Positions 41,462 through 52,014 of a stretch of DNA of 64,000 nucleotides are shown piece after piece (positions within the stretch are counted from its first letter, which is position 1; each line of letters starts with the position of its first letter). The notes under the pieces are model-generated. The model was given only the letters and a program-made list of their open reading frames with translations, ran no database searches and was not told the DNA's origin. A program made the translations under genes and the position numbers. Source of the stretch: Peltaster fructicola (taxonomy: Eukaryota; Ascomycota; Dothideomycetes); NCBI GenBank assembly GCA_001592805.2, contig CP051140.1:683501-747500 (forward strand). Reading direction: 5' to 3'.

Positions 41462-44400
41462 ATGGCCTTCTCAGCTCCTCCAAGGCCGCTTGCGCCTGGT
41501 CGCAAGCCTTCCTCGATGCGACCTCCACCTCCTCCTCGACCTGGCGTCAACAGAGCGCAGACTGCGACCCCAACATTGAATGGCAGAGCAACACCGATTG
41601 ATGGCAGACAGCGCTCGCCGAAGCGCAAAGCTCCCATGGATGTGCTTGAGGTCAGCAACGTGGAAGAGACAAATATCAACGTCGTGGTTCGTTGCAGAGG
41701 TCGCAATGACAGGGAAGTGCGTGAGAATAGCGCAGTCGTGGTATCCAGTGATGGTATCAAAGGCAAGAAGGTGGAGCTTTCCATGGGTCCGAACGCGTTG
41801 AGCAATAAGGCATATCAATTCGACAAGGTGTTCTCTCCTGCAGCAGACCAAGGGATGATCTTCGATGAAGTTGTTACGCCCATACTTGACGAGGTCCGCA
41901 AGAACAGATGGAAGCAAGTATATCACTAACATAGCGTAGGTCTTAGCAGGCTTCAACTGCACGATCTTCGCGTACGGTCAGACAGGCACTGGCAAGACGT
42001 ACACCATGTCCGGCGACATCACTGATATGCTGCCCATACCAGAGGCTGCTGGTATCATACCACGAGTATTACACGCCCTCTTCGACAAGCTTAACGCAGA
42101 CGACGCAAATAAGATGGACACAATTGTAAAGTGTTCTTTTATCGAGTTATACAATGAAGAGCTACGAGATCTGCTCGCCGCAGACGAGGGAACGAAGCTG
42201 AAGATATTCGACGATGCGAACAAGAATGGACGAACGACCACTCTCGTGCAGGGCATGGAGGAGACGCATATCGAGAACGCTTCGAAGGGCATTCAGCTTC
42301 TGTGCGCAGGTAGCCATAAACGCCAGGTCGCTGCTACCAAGTGCAATGATCTCTCGTCTCGATCGCATACGATCTTCACCATGACAATCTATACCAAGCA
42401 ACCATCGCAGAATGGCGAAGACTATATCGCATCGAGCAAACTGAACCTTGTGGATCTGGCAGGATCCGAGAATATTCAGCGTTCTGGTGCAGAGAACAAA
42501 CGCGCGACTGAGGCAGGCCTCATCAATAAGTCACTGCTCACACTCGGTCGAGTGATCAATGCGCTGGTCGATCGCAGCTCGCACATTCCATACCGCGAAT
42601 CCAAGCTGACCAGACTACTACAAGACTCACTGGGAGGCCGAACAAAGACGTGCATCATCGCCACACTCTCACCAGCGAAGAGCAATCTCGAGGAGACGAT
42701 ATCGACACTCGACTACGCTTTCCGAGCGAAGAACATCAGGAACAAGCCTCAGTTGAACCAGCTTGTGTCGAAGAAGACTCTGTTGAGAGAATTCACATCC
42801 GAAATCGAGAAGCTCAAGTCAGAATTGATTGCAACAAGGCATCGAAATGGCTACTACCTCACTGCTGAAGCATATGAGGAGCTCACAACACAATCAGAGA
42901 GCCGCCGGATCCTTAGTGAGGAGCAGCGCGACAAGATCGAAACGATGGAGTCCAATCTTCGAAACAAGGTCCAAGAGCTTTTCAACCTAACGAATAACTT
43001 CCAATCCATGAAGAAGGACAACGACCAGATAAAGGGGCGTCTCGAGAGCACGCGGGATCTGCTCGATAACACAGAAATGGTGCTCGGGCATGCGAAACAA
43101 AGTCTTGCCGAAGAGACTCATCTGCGAAAAGCATACGCTGAGACAGAGCTCATGCTCTCATCTGCTGCACAAGAGATGCGCAAGACTCTCGAGACAACCA
43201 CTGAGCATATCGAACACTTACATGACAAGCTTGAGCGGATCACAGATGTGCAGGATGGCAACCGAGCTCGATGGACCAACACCGAAGGACATGTTGCAGG
43301 CCACATTACATCGTTGGAGACTCAGCTCGAGCTGCTCCAGCGACAACAATCTGAGATGTTCGCAGCTCTTACCGGTCGCGTTGATACCTTTGTCAAGGAT
43401 GAGCTTACCGCGATGCAGTCGTCGAAGCGATTGATCCAGTCTCATGCTACCAGCTTCTCCAACGCACAACAGGATCTGGACGCTCAAGATGCCCTCACAA
43501 GGTCGGAATTGGGCCAGGTCCTGGGTGAAGTCTGTACGCTGCGAGACAATGTCAAGGCCAAGGTTGGGTCAGGGTTGGACGATCTAGCAGTGACAGCACA
43601 AAGAATCAGCGCTGGCATTGCTCGAGAGGTGGGTGACCTCCATGGCCATCTTCGGGAGTCTCAAGCATTACTCAGTCGTGAGCTGACATCGGTGTTCGAC
43701 AACATCACAACGAGGATGAGCGTCCAGCAGGCAGAAATAATCCGGCTACGACAACAGAATATCGAGGCACAAAACGCACTTATAGCCATGAATGAGGAAG
43801 CCCAATTCCAACTCCAGCGACGATTAGAGGACGATAGAGAAGTGGCGCAGACTGAGCACGCTGAGTTAATGTCCAAGATTGGCAGTCTCGTTCAGGACGC
43901 TTCCTTCAAGCACGAAAAACGGCTTGCGAGCCATGTCGAATACGCAAACAAGCGAATTAAGACTTCCGAATCAGACTTCAAGATGTCGATGCACTCCTAT
44001 GGGCAAGGAATGGATGCTTGGATTGTGAATGCTGACGCACTCACAAGCATAGTCGCGCAGTCGAAGCAGACGGCGCAAGACCGGGTGTCTGCAGCGTGGA
44101 ACCATGCGGATGAGCGCTTATTGGAGATTGGCAAGACAACTGATACAGTGCATGTGGAGACGATCAATGCCATCGACAACCAGATGTCGCACATGGATAC
44201 CCAACTCTTGTCTCTCGATGACATTGTGGCCCGTGTGAAGGCGCAGAGTGAAGACCAGCATTCAATACACGCTTCGACGATTGCTCGCATTGCCAACACC
44301 GTGCATCAAAGCTACCGCGGTATCCAGGATCGGTATGAGCAATCATCGGAACGAGCCAGAGCATTCGAGAGCTCGATATCAAAGCAAACTGATGCATACA

Positions 44401-45059
44401 CCAACATGCTAGAAGCACTGCAGTCAGAAGGTCAGCTTCAGAAAATCCTCGAGGACATACGCGAGGACATCAATGCTGGTCGGCCTGCGGAATACGAACG
44501 GGTGGGCTCGACTCCAGCACGACACCAGTATACATGCCCTGACGTGCTCCCTTACACTAAACCACGCGATCTCATCATTGACGCTATGCGTGGCCAGGAA
44601 GGTCGTGTTGCATCGCCGACAAAGTCGCCAAGCAAACGCTCGCCAAAGAAACGCAGCCCGACCAAGATTCCATCCAGCCCCAGCAAGACACACGTCTTCA
44701 GTGATGGGCCTCGCAGTATATCGAAACCACCAGTGCTCGTATCGGTCAGTACAGCAGACACTCCACAGAGCCCAACGCAAACAACGACATTACGTGAGAT
44801 CGATGTTAACATCAAATCGACCGCACTCGTCGAAGATACTAAGCAGAGTCTTCTCGAAGACCTGTCTCGCACCACGCCCGCAGTCACTAGTGCTCGACAG
44901 CTTAGCCAGAAGAATGAGAACCACAAACCTCAGAGCAAACGCTCCGCCAAGATGGTCTCAAGCATTGCAGAGGGTCGAGAGAATGCCAATCACTTGATCG
45001 ATATTGGTGGTAGCATTGGCTCAGGCTCTGGTAGGACATTGAGGAGTCGTGGAAGCTGA
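41462..45059 (+). CDS. bimC: Kinesin-5 mitotic motor (BimC/Cut7/Eg5)
   Basis: Plus-end-directed homotetrameric motor that slides antiparallel microtubules to build the spindle. Two exons, 41462-41893 and 41940-45059, with a 46-base intron that has the unusual donor GTCCGC but a strong CACTAAC branch site; 1183 residues. The splice makes [24 protein letters not shown], the classical kinesin-5 P-loop block. Also visible: NDLSSRSHTIF (switch I), VDLAGSE (switch II) and NKSLLTLGRVINAL. A Pro-rich N-terminal extension precedes the motor (~80-430) and coiled coils follow. The BimC box at about residue 1000 (VGSTPARHQYTCP) contains the presumed Cdk-site Thr in GSTP. The tail is basic with several SPxK/TPxK-type sites. 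Confidence 0.95.
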
Positions 45060-45397
45060 TTGATAGCATAAGGATGGCTTACAGCGAACGATTGTTACTT
45101 GTGTTTTCAGATACCCATGTATAAACATGCTCTGTATGAATGACGATGACCTCTCGCATGCGGCTCTGAGAACACTCCTCCACATTCGGCTCTAGCTCCA
45201 TGCACAGAACCAGAGCACTTGAACTCTAAAATCTTATCGACCGACAGACGGCTACTTCCCAGGGTCAGACCACTTTCCTCGTTGGACGAAGGGAGAACCT
45301 CTTGATCCATCTTCGCATATACATCTCACAATGCGAACTACTTCATAGCAACACCTATTTGCCTCCCTGCAGGCCTCCAATCTTCACACCACACAGC
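45060..45397. other. Intergenic region, kinesin-5 / squalene synthase
   Basis: 338 bases carrying the kinesin 3' end and the ERG9 promoter and leader. An upstream in-frame stretch (45302-45397) lacks family character and was left out. Confidence 0.4.
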
Positions 45398-46936
45398 ATG
45401 CCTTCATTGAAGTTGCTCGCTTATCTGGCAGTCCATCCCACAGAGCTTCGATCAATTATACAGTGGAAAGTATGGCACCAGCCCGTGCATGAAAGGGACG
45501 AGTCGAAGGAGGGACCAGAAGTGAAAGAATGCTTTCGTCTGCTCAATCTCACATCGCGCTCCTTCGCCGCGGTCATTCAGGAGCTTCACCCAGAGCTTCT
45601 TATGCCAGTCACGCTGTTCTACCTCATTCTTCGTGGACTAGACACAATCGAGGATGACATGACTATCAGTATACCAAAGAAAGAGCCACTGCTGCGTGAG
45701 TTCTGGAAGATCGTGGACGACACAGAATGGAATTTCGATGGCAATGGACCAAACGAGAAGGACCGAGAGTTACTGGTCAAGTTCGATGTCGTTACAAAGG
45801 AATATGCCAGGATCAAGCCAGAGTACCGAGTGATCATCACAGATATCACCAAAAAGATGGGCAACGGCATGGCAGATTACATCCTCAACTCAGAGCACAA
45901 CGAGAAAGGAGTGGACACAATCAAGGACTACGAGCTGTACTGTCACTACGTCGCTGGACTCGTTGGCGAGGGTCTGACGAGATTATTCGTTGAGGCCAAA
46001 CTCGCCACACCTGCGCTGCTAGAGCGACCTGAGCTGATGGAGTCAATGGGTCAGTTCCTACAACAAACCAACATTATCAGAGATATCAGAGAAGACCACG
46101 ATGACAAGCGATATTTCTGGCCTCGCGAGATCTGGAGCAAGTATGTCGACAAGCTGCCCGATATATTCCTGCCGGAGAATAAGGAGAAGGCACTGCAATG
46201 TCAGAGCGAGATGATCCTGAATGCCATTCGACGTGCAGACGAGTGTCTGTACTACATGGCTGGTGTCAGCGAGCAATCCGTCTTCAACTTCGTCGCCATT
46301 CCACAGACAATGGCAATAGCTACTCTGGAGCTGTGCTTCCAAAACTACACCATGTTTCAGCGCAACATCAAGATCACCAAGGGTCATGCTTGCGAGCTGA
46401 TGATGCAGTCCACACAGAACTTGCAGCTCGTTTGCGAGATCTTCAGGAAATACGCACGAAAGATTCACCACAAGAACAACCCTCGCGATCCACTGTTCCT
46501 CGATATCAGCATCGCCTGCGGAAAGATCGAGAAGTTCATTGAGACGCTCTACCCAACACAGAACGCAAGGACGCTCAAGGTTACTGATGCCTCTGGAACG
46601 ACGCAAGCACCACTGTCTCCTGAAGCAGAGAAGCAGAAGAAGAAGGAAGAGGAGGAGGCACGATGGGATACTGTATACATTGGTCTGGCGGTCTTTACGA
46701 CAATTGGCTTGATCACTTTGGCTATGGTGCGTAGATCGCGTTGAGCACAGTCTGAGCTTACTGACATATCAAAGGTCGGCCTGGCATGGATGCTTGGAGC
46801 ACGATTCGACCTTGCCTTCGAGCAACTGCTCGCTGGTAACCTCCGCCCACCAGAGAACGCTGCAGTGATCGCTCGCTCTGCAGGTGCGTCTCTACGTGCG
46901 GCTCGCAGTACCGTGTCGGCACATAATGAGCTATAG
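45398..46936 (+). CDS. ERG9: Squalene synthase (farnesyl-diphosphate farnesyltransferase)
   Basis: Joins two farnesyl diphosphates to squalene on the ER, the first committed sterol step. Exons 45398-46726 and 46775-46936 (48-base intron, CTGACAT branch) encode 496 residues. N-terminus HPTELRSIIQWKVWHQPVHERD; first Asp-rich motif DTIED at 82-86; YCHYVAGLVGEG; second Asp-rich motif in IIRDIREDHDDKRYFWPREIW; FVAIPQTMAIATL. A charged linker (KKKEEEEARWD) precedes the C-terminal membrane helix. The intron splits that helix: without splicing it would end in VRRSR, while splicing extends it through VGLAWMLGARFD, the usual fungal C-terminus, with an extra ~40-residue tail. Confidence 0.95.
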
Positions 46937-47482
46937 GTCCAGAGCTATAATCCAATCATATACCCTTTCACAGCACCGACACGAGAAACATCAAATTGGT
47001 TTCCCATGGTTGTATATTGCCTGATAGCACGGATGTCAAATTGCAACTTAGCCTTTCCTCATGGCTGCTTGTTGTGCCGTAGAAGTGCTTATATCGACTT
47101 TTGCTACGATGTCCCATTCACTATCCGTCATGGCTTCTTCTCATCGAAGCAGTGATGGGAATGTGGAAATGGCAGACAGGCCTTTGAGGCGATTGTGTTT
47201 GTACCTTTTGTGGCTTGCATTGTACCGTAACATGCCAACCACATATTCAAGCCGTAGCACTCGAATAAGAGTCCGATGCATACGCGGACATATAGACTCT
47301 TGACCATCATGTACTTGCCTAAGGAATGCATCGTCCTGTCCTCATCTCTGGTTGAGTCCATGATAGGGCTCGGCTTTCTCCACCGTCAACCTCAACGTCA
47401 ACGTCGTCACACGACCTGCATGAATCGCCACTATTGTTTACATTTCGGAAACACTGTTTGAACATGCTAGATTTACCTCACC
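46937..47482. other. Intergenic region, ERG9 / TPR gene
   Basis: 546 bases with only short open frames. It presumably holds the TPR-gene promoter. No repeat or RNA gene was seen. Confidence 0.4.
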
Positions 47483-49210
47483 ATGTCACCAGAGCCGCGG
47501 ATATCTCATGTTGATGCCCTAGCGAAGTTCGACCTGGGCAAATACCGAAGGACTATCAGTACGAGAAGTCAAGTCGCCTCCGAATGGTTCAATCGAGGCC
47601 TCATCTGGTGTTATGGCTTCAATCACGAAGCTGCGGTAGCATGTTTCGAACGTGCGACACAGATCGACTCGCAATGTGTGATGGCATATTTTGGCATCGC
47701 CTATGCCCTGGGTCCCAACTACAACAAGCCGTGGACCGTCTTCGATCGAGCCGAGAAAGCTGTGGTGCTCAAACGCACTCACGATGCCATACGGAGTGCG
47801 CAGAAACACCTATCTCGAGCTTCACCAGTCGAACAAGCCCTGATCAACGCTCTGCAATATCGGTACCAAAGCCAATCGACTAATGCTCGTCACGATGCGT
47901 GGAACAGAGACTATGCCAATGCTATGCGTGTCGTCTACCGGAACCATCCTCAGGATCTTGATGTTGCGGCTCTCTTCGCAGATGCACTGATGAACCTGAC
48001 ACCATGGGCTTTGTGGAATGTTGGCACAGGTCTGCCTGCCGAGGGTGCATACACCCTGGAGATCGAGAGAGTGCTAGATAAGGCGCTGAGTACCGAAGAA
48101 GGTCTTGCGCATCCTGGACTTCTTCACCTCTATATACATTTTTGGGAGCTCTCGCCTTTACCGGACGCTGCTCTACCAATTGCGAATCGTCTGAGGGGAC
48201 TTGTGCCTGATGCTGGACATCTCAACCACATGCCTACCCATCTGGATCTTCTTTGTGGCAACTACATGGACGCAGTGGAATCAAATACTGTCGCGACTCA
48301 TGCAGACGAGAAGTATCTGGACTGTGCTGGGCCCATCAATTTCTATACTGTATATCGATTGCACGACTACCACTTCCTTATATATGCGGCCATGTTCTCT
48401 GGCAAGTCCAAGGTCGCCCTTGACTCCGTAAAGAGATTGGAGACATCATTGCCGGAAAAGCTGCTCCGGATCAAATCGCCGCCCATGGCGGACTGGCTGG
48501 AGAGTTTCCTGTCCACTCGAGCACATGTACTTATCCGCTTTGGCCGATGGGAGGACATCCTAGCTCTGTCGTTACCCAAGGATCAAAAGCTATATGCCTG
48601 CACTACTGCTATCACACTGTATGCAAAAGGCCTGGCATACGCTGCCACTGGTAAGATCAAGCAAGCAGATAGAACGCGAGCTCAGTTTGCCAAAGCTAGA
48701 GGGCTTGTGCCACTCTCCAGAACACTCTTCAACAACAGCTTCATTGACATCCTCGAGGTAGCCGCTGCGATGCTTGATGGTGAGATCGAGTATCGTCGAG
48801 AGAACTACGAGGAAGCATTCAATCATCTTCGTCGTGCTGTCAGGCTGGACGACGGCCTGCCATACGACGAGCCATGGGGATGGATGAGCCCTACACGGCA
48901 CGCACTGGGCGCTCTCCTGCTCGAACAGGGATTCGTCGGGGAGGCAGCAGTGATATATCGAGCAGATCTTGGTCTGGATCACAGTCTGCCTCGAGCACTT
49001 CGACATCCAAACAACATTTGGTCATTGCATGGCTATCACGAATGCCTCGTTAAGCTGGGTGAACGAGAAGAAGCATTAGAGATTGCCCAGCAGTTGGAGC
49101 ATGTCCAGAAATATGCTGATGTCCCTATTGTTTCTTCATGCTTCTGCCGCTTACATACCAGTACGAGCAAGCCTGGTAATGCAAAGAGCCTTCAGCGTAG
49201 CTCCATATAG
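47483..49210 (+). CDS. TPR-repeat protein resembling bacterial TPR proteins
   Basis: Single exon of 575 residues. Helical TPR-like pairs run through most of the chain, e.g. ASEWFNRGLIWCYGFNHEAAVACFERATQID (residues ~33-63) and NYEEAFNHLRRAVRLDDGLPYDEP near the C-terminus. Between them a conserved block, HPGLLHLYIHFWE... then GLVPDAGHLNHMPTHLDLLCGNYMDAV, carries several His/Asp residues and is shared with bacterial proteins of the same length. No signal peptide or membrane segment. The His-rich block hints at more than scaffolding, but no enzymatic function is known to me. Single-exon structure and bacterial-like sequence make ancient transfer possible, though not shown. Confidence 0.85.
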   Translation: MSPEPRISHVDALAKFDLGKYRRTISTRSQVASEWFNRGLIWCYGFNHEAAVACFERATQIDSQCVMAYFGIAYALGPNYNKPWTVFDRAEKAVVLKRTHDAIRSAQKHLSRASPVEQALINALQYRYQSQSTNARHDAWNRDYANAMRVVYRNHPQDLDVAALFADALMNLTPWALWNVGTGLPAEGAYTLEIERVLDKALSTEEGLAHPGLLHLYIHFWELSPLPDAALPIANRLRGLVPDAGHLNHMPTHLDLLCGNYMDAVESNTVATHADEKYLDCAGPINFYTVYRLHDYHFLIYAAMFSGKSKVALDSVKRLETSLPEKLLRIKSPPMADWLESFLSTRAHVLIRFGRWEDILALSLPKDQKLYACTTAITLYAKGLAYAATGKIKQADRTRAQFAKARGLVPLSRTLFNNSFIDILEVAAAMLDGEIEYRRENYEEAFNHLRRAVRLDDGLPYDEPWGWMSPTRHALGALLLEQGFVGEAAVIYRADLGLDHSLPRALRHPNNIWSLHGYHECLVKLGEREEALEIAQQLEHVQKYADVPIVSSCFCRLHTSTSKPGNAKSLQRSSI

Positions 49211-49795
49211 GTGCTAGCACAGCTACTCGAAAAGAGACGGCTGATGGTGCTCAAAACGTAGCGATAATGATGAATGGAAAGCCTGAGGCACAAACCTGGC
49301 TGCCCTGCGGCGAATCACGATAAAATCAGAACATCTCGGTGCTCGTCATGGCTACAATGCTACGTGAAATCAGTAGAGTGCGCACAGAAGCATTGTCATC
49401 AGCGTGTATAGTTGCTTGAGGTTGTGCTGACCAGGACCTGAATTGTGGACAGCTCTGTTGTTTTCAGCCGGTGATCGACAAGCTTCAGCCGGCCGCAAAG
49501 TGACAGCTTCCTGCAACACCCAACGACTCTTTCTCTTTGTCTTTAACATATCTGCTCGTCTTCGAGACGACCGATCATCGGAGCTAGAGGAGCAGAGTAT
49601 GGCTCGGTGCAGTCAGCTGCTCTGCTGTCCTGTCCGCATACCTCACACAACGACATCATACTGCATCCACCAGATCTGCTACAACCTTGAAAGTACCACG
49701 CAAGCAGACTGCTGTGCGTGTGACCCAAGTATAAGGCACTGAAATGACCCGCCTCATTGTAAGCGGCATCGCTGTCTCATCCCACATGCAACACT
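49211..49795. other. Intergenic region, TPR gene / DCR2-like
   Basis: 585 bases. An open frame at 49443-49742 has no recognisable domain. Presumed promoter of the phosphatase gene. Confidence 0.4.
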
Positions 49796-51517
49796 ATGCT
49801 AATTACACGACGACAGACTCGATCACTCGCCCAGTTTGGCATCCTCATCGCAGCCATCTTCATACTTATTTGGATAGCCGACTCGAGGTATCGTGTGCTG
49901 CCCGAGAAGATTCACAACTCTCTGCCGCTCCATTATGTGGGTACGGTCATCACAGACATCACGATCAAAGAGTGCTCCTCGCTCAACCCATTATCGACAT
50001 GCCGACTAGATCCAGATCAGTGGCATCGTGTCGAGAAGGATCTCTATCTAAATCTTGGCTGGACGCGCAGCTCGTGGTTGCACATACAGCGCAAGAAAGA
50101 GGAGGAGCTCACGGTCAAGGATAAGATCATCATCGACCTGCGCGTAAGCAAAGTCGATCCTGGCATAGGAGAGAAAGGACACGAGAGCGAGAAGTGGGAA
50201 AGTCGACCGGGTGGCATCTGGGTGCTGCGCGGCAATAGAAGAGCAGACAGTGATCCGAACAGGGCTATCACCGGTGTCGATGTCCTGTTTGGAGCTGATG
50301 CCGTTGAGCCTCGCCAAGGATGGACTCTAGCCACGACACCACTTCTCATCGACACTGATCCGAGGTTGCATCCCGTGCGCATCACAACCAGACATGGGCA
50401 CCATGCTGCAGCGAGGCCATCGCCGCCGCGCGTGACCAAAGATGGCAAATTCAAGATCCTTCAAGTATCAGACATGCATCTGGCGACTGGTGTTGGTAAG
50501 TGCCGTGAGGCCATAGACGCATCGGGCGCAGCGATTCCCAACTGTGAAGCCGACATCAAGACTCTTGACTTTGTAGAGAGCGTGCTTGACTCTGAGCAGC
50601 CAGATCTGGTTGTGCTTTCAGGCGACCAGGTTGAGGGTCCTGAGGCACCAGACACACAAACGGCCATCTTGAAGTACGCAGCACCTCTGATTGAGCGAAG
50701 CATTCCTTACGCAACCATCTTCGGCAATCACGACGACGAGGGATCCAAGTCATTGTCGAGAGCGGCGCAAATGTCGCTCGTCGAGACCTTGCCTTTCAGC
50801 TTGTCTGAGGCTGGACCACAAACACTTCCTGGCGTCGGCAACTACTACGTCGAAGTACTGGCACATTCGGGACAGCATTCCGCCATCACACTGTATCTTC
50901 TTGACTCACATGGCCTGTCTCCTGATGATAAGAAGTACCCAGGGTACGACTGGATTAAGCCTCAACAAATAGACTGGTTCAACGCTACGGCTGAGTCGTT
51001 GAAGAAGTCTCACAACAAGTACAGCCATATTCATCTCGACATGGCGTTCATCCACATACCACTTCCAGAGTATGCCGAAGCAGACCTTCTGCTAGCTGGA
51101 GGTAAGCGGCTTGAGTCTGTGACTGCGCCAGGTTTTAACACACACTTCTACGATATATTGTCCGCTGCAGGCGTGGTCGCTGTCGGCTGTGGTCACGATC
51201 ATGTGAACGACTATTGCGCACTGCGAAAGACACCACACTTGCAAGCTCGGGAGCCTGATGCACCAGAAACACATGCGCCAGCACATCACGGCAAGGAGAG
51301 ACTTGGGCCATGGATGTGCTATGCTGGTGGATCTGGCTTTGGCGGCTACGGTGGGTATGGTGGCTTCCATCGTCGAGTGCGAGTCTGGGAGATCGATACA
51401 AACGCAGGACGTGTCACTACTTGGAAGCGAGTAGAGTGCTGTGGTGAGGACACCAAAAAGAAGATCGACGAGCTGGTCATCGTCGAAGGTGGCGTTGTCG
51501 TTGCTCCGGGCGAGTGA
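49796..51517 (+). CDS. DCR2: Calcineurin-like phosphoesterase of the Dcr2/Sia1 type
   Basis: 573 residues, single exon. One N-terminal membrane helix (~12-28, FGILIAAIFILIWIA) makes a type II membrane protein. The metallophosphatase domain begins at ~215, with all metal motifs present: ILQVSDMHLATG (DxH), LVVLSGDQVEG (GDxxE), ATIFGNHDDEG (GNHD), IHIPLPEY and GCGHDHVNDY (GHDH). A Gly/Tyr-rich stretch (GSGFGGYGGYGG) close to the end is common in this family. Yeast Dcr2 dephosphorylates Ire1 and Sic1 and affects the unfolded-protein response and cell-cycle entry; the role here is by homology. The disordered TFIIF-like expansions of other fungi are absent. Confidence 0.88.
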   Translation: MLITRRQTRSLAQFGILIAAIFILIWIADSRYRVLPEKIHNSLPLHYVGTVITDITIKECSSLNPLSTCRLDPDQWHRVEKDLYLNLGWTRSSWLHIQRKKEEELTVKDKIIIDLRVSKVDPGIGEKGHESEKWESRPGGIWVLRGNRRADSDPNRAITGVDVLFGADAVEPRQGWTLATTPLLIDTDPRLHPVRITTRHGHHAAARPSPPRVTKDGKFKILQVSDMHLATGVGKCREAIDASGAAIPNCEADIKTLDFVESVLDSEQPDLVVLSGDQVEGPEAPDTQTAILKYAAPLIERSIPYATIFGNHDDEGSKSLSRAAQMSLVETLPFSLSEAGPQTLPGVGNYYVEVLAHSGQHSAITLYLLDSHGLSPDDKKYPGYDWIKPQQIDWFNATAESLKKSHNKYSHIHLDMAFIHIPLPEYAEADLLLAGGKRLESVTAPGFNTHFYDILSAAGVVAVGCGHDHVNDYCALRKTPHLQAREPDAPETHAPAHHGKERLGPWMCYAGGSGFGGYGGYGGFHRRVRVWEIDTNAGRVTTWKRVECCGEDTKKKIDELVIVEGGVVVAPGE

Positions 51518-52014
51518 AGCTATGGTTCTGCTTGATGAGCGAGGCGTCAGGCGCATTTTCGATCGTGTTCAGTGCATAATGTGCAGTACTGTCAATTCAA
51601 GACATTTTCGCCGTGCTCCAATGACTCGTGACGTTGCCACAGCCGCGGGTCCGGAAGCAAGACACGGAGGTGTCACACTTCTCGACCAACCTCAACCATT
51701 CCATCAGCCACATTGTTCCACCAGCCCTTTCTGCTGTTGCTAGATCTCACTCTTAGCACGAGCGACCTACTGCAACACGGAGGCGCCACTGGAGCACCAC
51801 TGACGACAAGGCTGCAGTGATGTGCGATCGAGCCTCTCTCGGCCTTCCTAGGTAAGGGTGACATCTGGAGAGAGATCACCAACGAGGAGAAAGCATGTCG
51901 ATCATTTGTGCCTTCCGAGCCGTAAGTCTGGTGAGCATCTATTTTATCTAATGGACTTTCCTCTGTCCATCAACTAAGCTTTCCTACTTCCCGTCTTAAT
52001 CGTACTTCTCAACT
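51518..52014. other. Intergenic region, DCR2-like / GH30
   Basis: 497 bases. The last ~60 are pyrimidine-rich, as in many fungal leaders directly upstream of a start. No separate gene is supported. Confidence 0.4.
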
